From Calocera cornea HHB12733 (lineage: Eukaryota > Basidiomycota > Dacrymycetes > Dacrymycetales > Dacrymycetaceae), in NCBI GenBank assembly GCA_001632435.1, contig KV423937.1, positions 124,001 to 188,000 on the forward strand: a stretch of 64,000 bases of DNA. Reading direction: 5' to 3'. A program made the position numbers and the translations under genes. Shown here in pieces: positions 23,093 to 34,648 of this stretch. The number at the start of each line of letters is the position of its first letter. Within the stretch, counting starts at the first letter, position 1. The notes under the pieces were generated by a model that saw nothing but the letters and a program-made list of their open reading frames with translations, made no database searches and was not told the DNA's origin.

Positions 23093-23450
23093 GCCACCTC
23101 ATATCTGATAGAAAGAAGTCAACTGTAGCAGTACCGAAATCACAGTGAAGAATAGCGCAATTCAACAGTTTCGAAAAGGAGTCATGTGTGCACGTGCACA
23201 TCGGCGACGGATCGTCTGGCATGCACCGAGCGCAGTCTCAAACAGGTTGTACTGCGGAAAAGGACCGTGATCCAACCAGAACAATGTTACTAACTACTGT
23301 AAACAAGCGAGGCACACCGGGATAAATAAGGTATACCTCGCAAAGGAAGTCCGCATCGTACAGCGGGGGGATATCTCGCTACCTATTACATAACCATGAA
23401 GTCGTCTCGCTCACAATAAGCCCGGTACCTTCTCTCATGAAATGCTCCTT
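23093..23450. other. convergent intergenic spacer
   Basis: This stretch of 358 bases lies between the AKR7 stop and the CENP-A stop on the other strand. It is A/T-richer than the flanks; no gene or repeat is seen. Confidence 0.5.
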
Positions 23451-24126
23451 TCAGAATCCAATATCGCCCCACTTGCCTCGTATTCTGCGAGCTAGTTGAA
23501 GGTCGCGCTGCATGAGGGTCACGCGCTTCGCGTGGATCGTGCATAGATACCTGTCCAATGCGTTCAGTATGACATCCCCCGGTCGAAGTTATCAGATACA
23601 TACGCGTCTTCGAAGAGATGTACGAGGTATGCTTCTGTGGCCTCCTGGAGGGCTCGCAGCGCAGAAGATTGCCACCGGATGTTTCTGTTGATTGTCGTCA
23701 TGTCTAGTGCGATCTCGCGGACCTGCTGTCAATTAGCGCCCCGTCGAACGGATACCCAGAACAGCATGTACGCACCAGACGAGAAAAGGGGAGCTTCTGT
23801 ACCAGGAGATCCGTAGACTTCTGATATCTCCTAATCTCTCGAAGAGCGACAGTGCCCGGGCGGTACCGTCGCTTCTTCCCTCCCTCTCCTCCTTCTGAAC
23901 GCGACGGCTCTATAAAGAGATCGAGCACGAATGAGCACAATTATACATGCTCAAATAGTCTGTGAAACGCACGCTTTCGAGGCACCTTGCCACCTGTTGT
24001 CTTTCTCGCCGTGCTCTTCCTGGCTGGAGTCGAGGGAACGCTCGAGTCCCCTCCTCTCCCCCGACCGCCTGACGGCCTGCCCGGCTTCGCGGCAGGTGTA
24101 CGTGTCGCGACGGTGCTGGCAGCCAT
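23451..24126 (-). CDS. CENP-A: centromeric histone H3 variant (CENP-A/CENH3)
   Basis: Exons 24126-23973, 23909-23776, 23722-23604 and 23550-23451 give 168 residues. The N-terminal tail is basic and unlike H3 ([19 protein letters not shown], then [13 protein letters not shown]). The fold starts at [19 protein letters not shown]. Loop 1 is longer than in canonical H3 ([14 protein letters not shown]), with the Trp found in CENP-A, and [20 protein letters not shown] follows, matching CENP-A rather than H3. The C-terminus KWGDIGF extends past the H3 end. Four exons with 45-70 base introns also differ from typical H3 genes. The protein marks centromeric nucleosomes and recruits the kinetochore. Finding the gene does not mean the window is at a centromere. 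Confidence 0.93.
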
Positions 24127-24408
24127 CTTATGCACCTCCGTATGTCCTTCAAAATGTAATAGAGCGAAGGAAGGTGGTGCAGTAAGTGGTCGGGGACGCG
24201 GTCGCGGTAATGAGGGGACCCGTGCGCGCCCTTTGTGAGCGCGTGTTGGGCCCAGTCGGTAGATGTTGATGCGCGGAGATAAACTTCCAATTTTATCTCC
24301 GACGGAGCTTCCATCGCCACTCTTGCACGGAAGCAGTTGATATAGCCCTGGTCGCGTTCACATTTCGTTCTTGCTGTGATTTCTAGTCATTCCTTGCAAA
24401 AGCCCATC

Positions 24409-25640
24409 ATGTCAAAGGCTCAAGAAGACAGGAACCAGGAGGCAACAGTCTACTTGGTGAGCACTCTCCGGCTTCTTATGATTATGTATGCTGACCTCGT
24501 CAAAAGGGTAACCTCGATGAGAGAGTCACAGACGCAATCATCTGGGAGCTCATGTTGCAGGCAGGCCCAGTCGGTACGTGCCCAGTCATGTTCCCTGGAG
24601 GCCTGCTAACGATTGTTTCAGTAAATGTTCACCTACCTAAGGATCGAATATCCATGGCACATCAAGGGTATGGGTTCTGCGAGTTCTTGACTGAGGAGGA
24701 CGCCGAATATGCATGCAAGATCATGAATCAGATCAAGCTGTGGGGGAAACCAATCCGTGTGAACAAGGTGCGTTCTCGTGTCAGTCTTCTAAAAATTCTG
24801 CTGAATTGTTGTGTCAGGCCTCCTCAGACAAGAAGCAGCTTGACGTCGGCGCCAATCTCTTTATCGGCAACCTAGACCCCAATGTCGACGAGCGGCTATT
24901 ATACGACACCTTCAGCGCGTTTGGCATCCTTACTCAGCCAGCTAAAGTACGTGTACACAACGCCTCACCATTGCATTTTCTTACTGACAGCGTGCTAGAT
25001 TGCTCGTGATCCTCAATCGAGCGAATCAAAAGGCTATGGTTTCATCTCTTACTCGGATTTCGAGTCATCTGATAGGGCTATCGAGTCGATGAACAACCAG
25101 TTCTTGATGAACAAAGCCATCACTGTACAATACGCATTCAAGAAAGATGGAAAGGGCGAGCGGCACGGGACAGAAGCAGAGCGTATGCTGGCCGCTCAAG
25201 CAAGAAAGAACAACGCGCTACCTATCGGTCTCCGCCCGCCACCTGCGCCGATGGGAGTTTTGCCAGGGGCTGCTGGACCGATGGGCTACCAAGGTCAATT
25301 CGCTGGTGTTCTCTCTGCTGGCCCTGCTCCTCCTGGACCGTACGTCATGCCGGGACAACCGATGATGCCGCCGGGCTATGGCGCCGCTCCACCACCTCCG
25401 CCAGGCGTGCCTATTTTCAACCCCGCCGCCGGTACGCCAGGCATTCCGCCGCCGCCACCAGGTTTCCAGGCCCTGCCTGGCTTTGCATCATCTGGCTTCC
25501 CGCCAGGTATGCCACCTCCACCGGGCGGCTTCCCGCAGGGTATGCAGTTCCCGCCGCCCGGTGTACCGATGATGCAGCCTGGGATGCCCGTGCCTCCGCC
25601 GCCGCCAGGATTCATGCCTCCGAACGGTGTCAGGAGTTGA
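24409..25640 (+). CDS. SF3B4: splicing factor 3b subunit 4 (SF3B4/Hsh49)
   Basis: Exons 24409-24456, 24507-24573, 24622-24767, 24818-24946 and 24999-25640 give 343 residues. Two RRMs are clear: [20 protein letters not shown] with [16 protein letters not shown], and [20 protein letters not shown] with [18 protein letters not shown]. The C-terminal 130 residues are Pro/Gly/Met-rich repeats (PPPPGVP and similar), as in human SAP49. It is a U2 snRNP SF3b component contacting pre-mRNA near the branch site. The fifth exon acceptor could be CAG at 24990 or TAG at 24998; only the latter keeps phase. The Pro-rich tail gives a Gly-rich shadow frame on the other strand that is not a gene. Confidence 0.95.
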
Positions 25641-26112
25641 GAGATTTAACGAGGTTCTACTTGTATTTCTACATGTCATTCAGGGTAATGAATGTGTTGC
25701 CGTCGATCATTGTTTCTGTTTGCATACGAGATCATCGGGCTCGTTTACGTGGTACTGGGGATGGTCGCTGATTGGACAGATCCCGACACCGCCTCGCCGC
25801 CATTTCTCGCTGGGCCAATGATCAGGCGGTGCCAGGGACTTGGCCTTTTTCATATGCTCATTCCGTGAATATCTGTGAAGTAGTCTTGCAGCGACTGAGT
25901 GACCAAAAATGCTGTAAGCCTACCTGGCCTCAATCTAGATCTTCCCCGCTTTCTGAGCATGCCCACGCGCCTTTCACCTTCCGATGACCACGCTACTGTG
26001 CGGAGGCATTTCGAAGGTCCCTAGGCAACCTTGGCCGCACAACTCCCTGAATTCAAACCATCACTGCTCCACATCCATTTTTTGTTTTGTACTCTCCTGT
26101 CTTCCGCCGAGA
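25641..26112. other. intergenic, 3' of SF3B4 and promoter of the armadillo gene
   Basis: This stretch of 472 bases has no family-like ORF. It holds 3' UTR and upstream sequence; no TATA box or repeat was recognised. Confidence 0.5.
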
Positions 26113-28733
26113 ATGAGCTCCAACGCTCCTGCGCTTAAGCTCAATACGAGCATGGAGAGTGACCCAAAGGCGCTCGCAACTTACTTGGATGAGATGAACA
26201 AGTCGGTCGCGGGGGCGCTGGACGAGGACCCCAGATGGACCAAGGTCGCGAAAGCAGCAAAGTCCTTGGCGGATACATTGCGGCACAAGACCCAGGGTGC
26301 GTTTCCATCCATAAAGTTTCGAAATTGCAATGTAATGACATGTCATAGACGATTTGCATGGGAAGTTGGGGAAGGGTAGCCTACCCAAGGCTATCGCGGG
26401 GCTGGTCAAGGGCACACCAGGTGTGAGCGGTGTGCCCAGTCGCAGTCTGCGCGTTCCAGCGCTCGTTGAGGTTCTCAGAGTGGGCGCCAATCTCACTGCC
26501 GACCATGGTGAGTCTGATGCGCTGCTCTCTATCAGCACATCCTAACTGTATTCTAGACGACAACCGCGAGGTGCTCCTGGCAACCGACTACGTCGAGAGT
26601 GTGCTCGGCCTTCTCGAATCTTACTTGCCCTGGATTCGCGTACCATCCGAGGCGGACCCCCAGTCCATGCAAGCTCAGCCACTGTTACTTGATGACATTC
26701 GCGTCATTAAGACAGCTGTTGGAGCATTACTCAACATCAGCGCTGAATTTGGTACGTGTTATGTAGGGTCCAGACTCGCGCCGCCCATTCTAACTAAATC
26801 CGCCAGATCCCGCGCGAGAGAAGCTACGCAAGCTCGGCGCACCACTGGTCATTCTTCGCATGGTAATTGGCATCTATCCGGCTGGAGGATGGGCAGCGAC
26901 GTCCGCCTCGACCTCCATACCCGACTTGAAGGAGGAATGGGTGTGGCGCTCTGGCGTGTCCAATTGGGCGTGGAGGGCTCTGGACGACTGGCGTGAACCG
27001 TCTGAAGACAGCGACGAAGAGGCAAAGTCGATCTTTGATGCGGCCAGCATCAGGTATCTTCTGTCGCCTCTTCCCTTCGTCACTGCGCCGTTCCAAGAGA
27101 AGATACCGGAAGTCTTCAAAGAAGCATCAGTACGACAGCCGTTAGTCGAAGCGGATCTTGAAGTCCTCGAGCAAGTATGCATGTCTCTCGAGAGCTTAGC
27201 TCTCGATCTACCAGAAGTTCGTACGCTTCTTGGTCGCTCAGCTGCCTCCCCGGAGATGTCCTATCTAGCCGAAATCATCCATTTTGTGGAACAAATACAA
27301 GCGCCACCATACTGGTTTGAGCACCCAGAGAAAGACAGGAAGCGCTGGGAGAAGACACTCATTTTCTGCAAGGCTGCCGCTGTAAAAGCCATCATTGCTG
27401 TTTCTGGAGAAGACGCCAACCTGGAGGTGTTGTGGGATGAGAAGAAGGAGAACGGAGGGTGGCTCGTGACGGCTATGTTGCGGTGGATCAAGAGCTATAA
27501 GCCCAGGTCGAAGATGAATGTGAACGAAGACGACGGATACGATGACATGGCAATTTGTGGCACGCTTGCCTTGGGCAACCTGGCGCGGAAAGGTGCGTCT
27601 TGCAGCACCGTTTCATCAGCTCAACTAACCGAGCTCTCAGAGGCGCACTGCTTGGCTCTTGCTGCACCACCACTATCCTTCACGCCGAACTTGATCATGT
27701 TGCTCGACCGCAAGACCGACATTAGGCTGAAGCACGGTGTCATTGGTCTGCTGAAGAACATGGCCCAGGCGCCGGGCAACCGCTCTGTGATTGGGGACGC
27801 GGGAACGCTAGAGGCTCTCGCGGCTTCCCGCATTTGGGATCAGAAATGGGACATCGCCGAAACAGTCCAGCTCTCCGCCATCGGAGTTTGCAAGCATCTT
27901 GCGCAGTCGAATGGTTGGTCGTTCTTTCTATGTCCAATGTCATTTTCTCATCAAACTCACTAGCACCCAACTCTCTGAAGCTACTCCAGGCTGGTACTGA
28001 TCATAACAGCTGCCTTGAGCAGATCCTTGGTCTTGTGAAGCGATCCGACACCATTGCTGTGAAGAGCGAAGGCACTCGTGTCCTGGTCAACGTCATCAAG
28101 TCACTATGCCAGACCAGCGACACCTCGAAGATTTCGGAGCAGGAGCGGAAGTCTGCCGTCGATCGACTGGTCAACGCGCGATCGACCACCGCTCTGGGAG
28201 AGTTGATCAGCAGGAGCCAGAAGTATCCTGTGCTTCTTAATGAGGGTATCGTCGCTATGACACTTCTGGCCACACAACCTCATGGAGGTGAGTTGCATCG
28301 TCATGCGACACGCAATGTGGGAGCTCATTATGATTATGTAGTGCCTCAAGTGCTTTCAGCATTCTTCTCGTCCAGTCCTTCCACATCTACTACCACACCG
28401 ACATCTACTACCTTCTCCCTACCGGGATCCGCCCCTACGTCTCCAACTGCCCCGGTCCTGATCCCGGACTCTCCAACAGTTGCGACACTCGTAACGATCC
28501 TGATCAACAAGGACAGCAAGTATCAGCCTGAACTGCGCGCGAATGTGTGCTCTCTGCTCGCGGCTATGGGTCGACGAATCCCTGGCGCCGCAGAGGAGGA
28601 TACAAAGAGGCAAGAAGTATTGAAGAACCAGACGAAGGAGGCTCTGACAGTCGTTGCAAACGACACCGAGGCCAGTACCAGCAAAGTGGATGTGAAGAAG
28701 ACGGCGGCGACAGCCTTGCAGACCTGGCGATAA
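26113..28733 (+). CDS. armadillo-repeat protein resembling SmgGDS (RAP1GDS1)
   Basis: Seven exons, 26113-26296, 26349-26507, 26557-26751, 26807-27592, 27641-27913, 27964-28287 and 28342-28733, give 770 residues; every intron is in phase 1. The protein is all-helical with armadillo-like units such as VEVLRVGANLTADHDDNREV, IKTAVGALLNISAEFD, ICGTLALGNLARKEAH, LKHGVIGLLKNMAQAPGNRS and VLVNVIKSLCQTS. The pattern of long armadillo solenoid with conserved NxxGN-like turns resembles SmgGDS-type exchange and chaperone proteins for prenylated small GTPases. The family call is moderate, and the solenoid call is strong. No membrane span is seen. The uniform phase 1 introns suggest duplication of repeat-encoding exons or simple conservation. 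Confidence 0.8.
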
Positions 28734-28924
28734 GAGTGTAGACTAGATTACCAGATCATATTGTTGTCTACGTAGTGCGTGTACTATATATTTGGGTCAG
28801 ACGTTGTCTTCCTTCTGCTTTGAGATGGCGTATGGAGGGAGAGCAGCAGATTCACGGACTCTTGGGTCGTAGTACTTATTATTGTGTGACTATGAGTAAT
28901 AAAACGGTAGTGAAAAGATAAACA

Positions 28925-28995
28925 TCCCAGATGGTGTAACGGCTAACATTGCTGCCTTTCACGCAGCGGCTCGGGGTTCGATTCCCCGTCTGGGA
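28925..28995 (+). tRNA. tRNA-Glu (UUC), intronless
   Basis: The 71 bases fold as a cloverleaf: acceptor TCCCAGA pairs with TCTGGGA, the D arm contains GTGTAACGGCTAAC, the anticodon stem GCTGC/GCAGC closes the loop CTTTCAC with anticodon TTC, and the T arm is GGGGTTCGATTCCCC, a good internal B box. No intron is present. It lies between the armadillo gene and RMP1. Confidence 0.95.
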
Positions 28996-29151
28996 ATGAC
29001 AAATCCCTTTTGACTTGCTTGCCTTGCAAGGAACCCATGATTTATGGCTCCGCCTCGGAAGTAAACTTTGTGTCTTTCGACAAGTCTTTCGACAAACACG
29101 GAGATTTATGTTCGTCAATCTCGCGTTTCCATCGCTGTGCAGATATTCATC

Positions 29152-30390
29152 ATGGCCGCCCTCAACCCAGACTCCCATGAACGCGGAACTTTGCCTCCGG
29201 AACTGATTTCTCTCATTGATCTGGAACTGAAAAACTTTCGGACGACTTCTCGGGCTGTCCACGCTCTGAGCTCCGTCCTGGATGCCGAGTTCAAATTGCT
29301 AGATCGGGTCTATTATAAAGGCAACTCTCAACATCGAAGCGGACTATTCTGGAAGAGGGCCGCCGAGATTAGGCGGCTTGCTAGACGGGTTCATGATATC
29401 AGGCTGGAAGGCCTGATCGACGAATTCCGAGAATCTTTCTTCGCCGACCCAAAGTGAGGAAACAAATTAACGATGCTCTCTGTTATTCTCAATGAAGTGG
29501 TTAGAAACATCAAGCGCGCTCCATGGACCAAGGTACCCGGACAGAGGCGAATACATGACACCCTCCAACGACTGTCCTCTGTCTCCCACCTGTTTGCGCA
29601 TGGCATCGACCGTTGTCACGCCGCATACAGGTCTGTCTCTATGCATGCTTCAATCCCTTTAGCTAATGTACACATCCAGCTGGTTTGTACGGCAACTTCA
29701 GAGTACAGCCTTCTTCCCGCTAGCCATGACCCTGATCGCCATCGTCGCGAGGCTGCACATCGTCTTCTGCTCTCTCAGCGAGGAGCTCTTGAAGACTTGG
29801 GAAGCCATAGACCGGCTATATCAACAGTTACCCGTAAGCCAAAGTGGCCAATCTCAAGACAACCTCCTAAGCCTCGTTCGTAGCTCAAGCTAGGAGCTAC
29901 TCAGAAAGTACCACCGAGGATTTCGAGAACGCTGCGCGCCCTGCTAGGGGCCGAAACTGCCCTTCCTCGTATACCGTCCAGCTCCAAACTGGCCGCGGTC
30001 GCAAAGGAGACAGGGGACGACCTCGGCCAGACCATATCGCGAGTTGCGCTGCCCACCCCAAAAGTGTCGATGCCGGTAGAAGCAGCTGGGTCGCAATCGT
30101 TCCCGCCTTCGGACACGTTTACGTTGCTGGAGCTGGAGGAGGACGACGTGCCCATGGATGTCGTGAGGGAGGATATGGTGGAGGATGCTTCTGAAGTTGT
30201 CAAGCAATTGGAAGAGCATCAGCTCCATTCGCCTCAGACGATGCCGTCCGGGGAACAGATCGACACCGTTCCCGAGCTGTTGCGGGCGGATGAGGCTATG
30301 CCAACCCCGCCTCCTGCAACTCCCGCCAGAAAAAAGAAGAAGAAACCGAGAGTCGGAGGGGACGAGATTGACGCTATTTTTGGGTTCTAG
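29152..30390 (+). CDS. RMP1: RNase MRP subunit RMP1 / Nepro-domain protein
   Basis: Exons 29152-29453, 29505-29630, 29680-29833 and 29905-30390 give 355 residues. The first exon holds the domain core LLDRVYYKGNSQHRSGLFWK with the QHR signature of the RMP1 family, followed by basic helices (EIRRLARRVHDIR). The later part is low-complexity and acidic, and the C-terminus is the typical basic-plus-motif ending KKKKKPRVGGDEIDAIFGF. RMP1 is a protein specific to RNase MRP, which cleaves pre-rRNA in the nucleolus. Two introns needed the second of two nearby AG acceptors (TTAG at 29504, CTCAG at 29904) to keep phase, and these choices give continuous reading. Sequence conservation of this family is low outside the core. 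Confidence 0.82.
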
Positions 30391-30493
30391 ATGCATGATG
30401 GGCCAGTTGTGTTTGCACTTGTAGATCTATCCGCAGCCATTATCCATGTACTACTAATTACACGGTTTTGTCTTGTTCCAACTACTCCGTGCT

Positions 30494-31665
30494 TCACAGC
30501 AGCAGTTTGAACGGATACCCTGCTCGGAACGTCAGTGTATGCATCCCAAAAAAAACAGATGGGAACGCACCTCCATTCTTGATGCGGAAGAAGCTGAGCA
30601 GGATGCTGAAGAGGACGAAGACGATGCCGGTCCAGAGGTAGATGCTGGCGCGCTGCCGGGTCGGGGAGGGTATCCGGGGGACGAGAAGGATGAGGGCGAG
30701 GTATGCCGAGCCGAGCAGGCCGTCTACGATGCAGTCAGCCAGTGTGTCAGAAGAACACAAGGAGGCGTGAGAGCTCACAGAGCGCCGCAACGAGGTTCGT
30801 CTCGATCCCGTACTGGTTCTGGAACCCGCCCGCGATCATATTTCTCGGCTGGGAGTAGGGCATGCCCCTGATCTGGACGAACATGTACCCCGATGTCATG
30901 ACAAGTGTGAGCACGACGGTCAGCGCTGCCCACAGCCAGCGGTTCATGATGATCTCGCCGAGGTACATCCACGCGAAGCGGCCGGCGATGCCGGTAAGGA
31001 GGAGGAAGGTCGCCCCGAAGAAGTAGGGCTGCCAGTTGAACGGCGGGCTGTAGGGGATCGGCACGGGGGTGTGGGCGGAGAGATCCTTGGCGAGGCCCTC
31101 GGCGGCGAAACCGTGGCGGTTGAAGTCGTACGAGAACTCGAGCCGCTGGGATTTGGGCCGGACGGAGGGGCCTTCCAGAGCGGGGTAGAATTGCAGGACG
31201 GGGGCGGAGTTCAGGCCGAGCTGTATTAGGGCGTCAGCATGAGAGACAAAAATGAAAGAGAGAAGGGAGCGTACCCGCTTGAAGATATCCTGCCCCTCGA
31301 GGAAGTCAAGCGTCGCGAAGAAGTGCTGATCCCTCTGCTCCGCCGGCACCTTGCTCCATGCCTTTGCTACGGACTTGAAGCTCGGGTTGAATTCCCTACA
31401 AATCGATCAGACCTCGTCTATTCTGGGTATCCCAAGTCACTCACGTGCAAGGCGAGCAGCGGAATTGCGGGCTGAGCGCAGTCAGCTGGATCGCCGCGCT
31501 CCATTCGCGGTTGGGTGCTGTGAGCGCGTTGAACAGCACGGGTGTGAGCTTGATGACGCCCCCGCCCGCGGCGGCGAGGCGCACGAGCTCGGCGTGCGAT
31601 ACCTGTGCTACGGCCGAGCCGAGACACGCCAGGAGACTGAGCAGCAGGCCTGGCAGCAGCAGCAT
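30494..31665 (-). CDS. OST3: oligosaccharyltransferase subunit OST3/OST6 (TUSC3-like)
   Basis: Exons 31665-31445, 31395-31275, 31220-30779, 30723-30571 and 30519-30494 give 320 residues. An N-terminal signal peptide (LLLPGLLLSLLACLGSAVA) leads to a thioredoxin-like lumenal domain with the redox pair CSPC (FRCSPC). Four membrane spans follow, including FFGATFLLLTGIAGRF, WLWAALTVVLTLVMTSGYM and the last one IYLWTGIVFVLFSILLSFF. The motif RGMPYSQPRNMIAGGFQNQY is typical. The protein helps N-glycosylate cysteine-containing sites in the ER by transient mixed disulfides. The last exon encodes only GYPFKLLL, matching the conserved C-terminus of the family. The length is normal. Confidence 0.95.
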
Positions 31666-31934
31666 TTTGGGATGTTGTAAGGAGTGGACTGGTGTGGGGG
31701 AGGGAGGACGTGTAGGGCCCAGCTAAATGTAGCATCGGATTCCACGTGTTCGGGCTGACCTCTGCCGCCACACGGCCACACGCGCCGGCCGCCCTTCCCC
31801 GGAAGACGGCGCATTCCGCCTCTCTTTGTTGCGCGTCGGGCGACCACACCTCGTACTACTGACCACATCCCCCATAACTCCTTGTTCATTGGACATACCC
31901 TTCATTGGCCTGTGTACATACTCGACCACCCACC

Positions 31935-34405
31935 ATGTCCCAAGGCGCGCAAGATGGCAAGTTCTTCTCGCGCGGGAAGCTCCAGGAGATCAGGGAGGAC
32001 CTGCACAAGGCGCTCAGCAAGGGCGACAAGAAGTGGGACAAGCGGAAGGCAATCCTCAAGCGCGTGCTGGCAAATATGACCATGGGGAACGATAGTACGT
32101 ATGGCTGGACTGAGAGGATGAGATGAGAGCTGATGGAAGCGCAGTGTCATCATTATGGGGTGACATAATGGAGTGCTTGAACACACCGTTGTTCGAGGTC
32201 AAGAAGAGTGGGCCCACTCATCCTCAACAGTCTATACGATGTTGACCACATATCAGTGATCTACCTGTATGTCATGAACTACGCTCGAATAAAGGCAGAG
32301 CAGATCGACCCCGCCATCCGTGCCTTATTACAGGTCCGTTTCATCGCTGTATAGTCGCAACCGCTGACTGACGCACGACCAGGACGCAAACGACCGCAAC
32401 CCCCTCCTCCGAGCCCTCGCAATCCGCACCCTCGCCTACATCCCCCTTCCCGTAGCCATGGAGTCCCTGTGCGACCCCCTCCGGCACTCCCTAAAGGAGT
32501 CCGACCCCTACGTGCGCAAAACGGCGGCCATCTGTGTGGCCAAGATGTATATGTTCGACCCGCGGATGTGCGAGCGCGAGGGGCTCATCAACAGCCTAAG
32601 AGCGCAGATGATGGACGAGAACGTTACCGTCGTCGCTAATGCTATGGCGGCGCTGAGCGAGATCCAGGAGAGGGGGGACTTGCAGCTCATCAAGCTGAAT
32701 GCGTCGACCGCGCTCAAGCTGACTGTGGCACTAAATGAGAGCTCTGAGTGCGTCCTCCACGAGGCTGTCCAGGCATATCATTGATGTGGTTCTGCAGGTG
32801 GGGCCAGGTGTACATACTCGAAGCGCTGATGAACTACGTCCCCCAAAGACCGGACGATGCGCTGGCACTGGGGAAGAAGCTCTCGATCCGGCTTCAGAAC
32901 ACCAACTCCGCGATCGTGCTCACAACCATCAAGGTTCTCCTGTACCTCATGAACTACATGAACGACAAGGAGGAGATCGAGGAGCTGTGCCACAAGATGG
33001 GCCCGCCGCTCGTCACGCTCCTGTCCTCGGGCCCAGAGGTGCAGTACGTCGCGCTGCGCAACATCCTGCTCATCATCCAGCGCCGCCCGTCCATCCTGCG
33101 GAACGACGTGCGCGTCTTCTTCACAAAGTACAACGACCCCATCTACGTCAAGCTCGCCAAGCTCGAGATCATGTACCGTCTGGCCACGGAGAAGAACTAT
33201 AAGGAGGTGCTCGTCGAGCTCGGCCAGTCCGCCTCGGAGGCCGACGTCGACTTTGCACGCAAGGCAGTGCGTTCCATCGGTCGCCTTGCTATCAAGGTGC
33301 CCAACTCGTCCGATCGGTGCATCGGCCTCCTGCTCGAGCTCATCAAGAGCGACGCGAGTTACGTCGTGCAGGAGGCAACCGTTGTGATCAAGGATATCTT
33401 CCGGCGGTATCCGAGTGAGTACGAGAGTGTGATCCCCCAGCTTTGTGAGAAGCTGGATCTGATCACGGAGGACCCGGAGAGCAAGGCTGCGATCATTTGG
33501 ATCCTGGGGCAGTATGCGGATAGGATCGATAACTCGCATGAACTGCTGGATGACCTGGCATATACGTTCTTGGAAGAGACAAAGGAGGTAACCATCATCA
33601 TTCCTGAGCGCAGGGGATATGCTGAGTAGGGATGACAGGTCCAATTCGCGCTCCTCACAGCTGTGGTGAAGCTCTTCATCCGCAAACCGCAAGACGCGCA
33701 GGGGCTCGTCGCAAAAGTCCTCCAATGGGCCACCGAGGAGGTGGACAACCCGGATCTGCGAGATCGAGGGTACATGTACTGGCGCCTCCTGTCCTCTCAC
33801 GCCTCGGCAGCGAAGGACGTCGTGCTGGTGGAGATGCCGCCGATATCGACGGATACGGACCGGATGGAGCGGGGAGCGCTCGACCAGCTGCTGCTGCATA
33901 CCGCCTCTCTGGGGTCGATATACCACAAGAACCCAGAGGTGCGCCTGTCCTCTTCTCTGAGATGCTCCATTGCTGACACTCGGCACAGGGCTTCATCCGC
34001 ACAGCACGACCAAAATACCTCGCCGACAGCCCAGCGCTCAACACGACCTCGCGCCTCGTGCTCGTCCGCCCGCCCGACCTGGACGCGCCGAGCCCGCACA
34101 CGCCCGCGCCGGCCAACATCCTCCCCACGACGCCGAGCGGGCTGCGGGAGCTGGCGGGCTCGCCCCTGCTGGGCGATATCGGGGAGGACGAGGGGATGGG
34201 CGGGGGCGTGTCTATGGGGCAGCTGATTGACGAGGGGGAGGGCGAGGGAGAGGGGGAGGACGACCCCTCCGCGGGGATTACGGGGAACGGGAATGCTGCG
34301 GGGAGGGCGGGGGCGGACTACGACCCGTACGCCGATCTGGGGTCGATGCTGGGCGACGGGGAGGAGGCGGCGCAGCGGAGGCAGGAGAGCCAGCCGTTCT
34401 TCTGA
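31935..34405 (+). CDS. APL2: AP-1 complex large subunit beta (Apl2-like), without ear domain
   Basis: Exons 31935-32094, 32145-32207, 32257-32333, 32383-32747, 32798-33587, 33639-33938 and 33989-34405 give 723 residues. The adaptin trunk is nearly textbook: KRKAILKRVLANMTMGNDMS, YVMNYARIKAEQ, ESDPYVRKTAAICVAKMYMF, QVYILEALMNYVPQ, RNILLIIQRRPSIL, KLAKLEIMYRLATEKNY, SIGRLAIKVPNSSDRCI and IIWILGQYADRIDNSHELLD. It binds clathrin adaptor partners at the trans-Golgi and endosomes. After residue 600 there is only a disordered hinge (Gly/Glu-rich) ending in QPFF; no folded appendage domain is coded. The length fits yeast Apl2 better than the AP-2 or animal forms. The 3' end lies 243 bases from the convergent OTU gene. 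Confidence 0.95.
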
Positions 34406-34648
34406 GTCTTGCTTCTTCAGCCGGGCGGGCCTCGGGAAAGGAAGGCCCGGGGAGGAGCATGCGTCCGGACTGATTATTGTACTAAGCATACATCTTGTGG
34501 ATATACCCATGCGGCCGCGTCCGGCCGGTGTACTTCTACATAATGGCATGGGGGGGGTTCGTTATGCGAGACTGAGCTGCGTTACGTGCGAGATCGAGGG
34601 GCGGTGGGAAAGTACGCGAAGGCATCCGAAGGCGAGCCGGCAGGGGCG

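Noticed and set aside
23451..24126. Canonical histone H3
   Set aside because: Loop 1 insertion, Trp in loop 1, FEDAYL and the divergent tail fit CENP-A instead.
32778..33986. 402-residue minus-strand frame
   Set aside because: It is antisense to the AP-1 beta exons and reflects strong G/C third-position bias; the composition is Arg/His/Leu noise.
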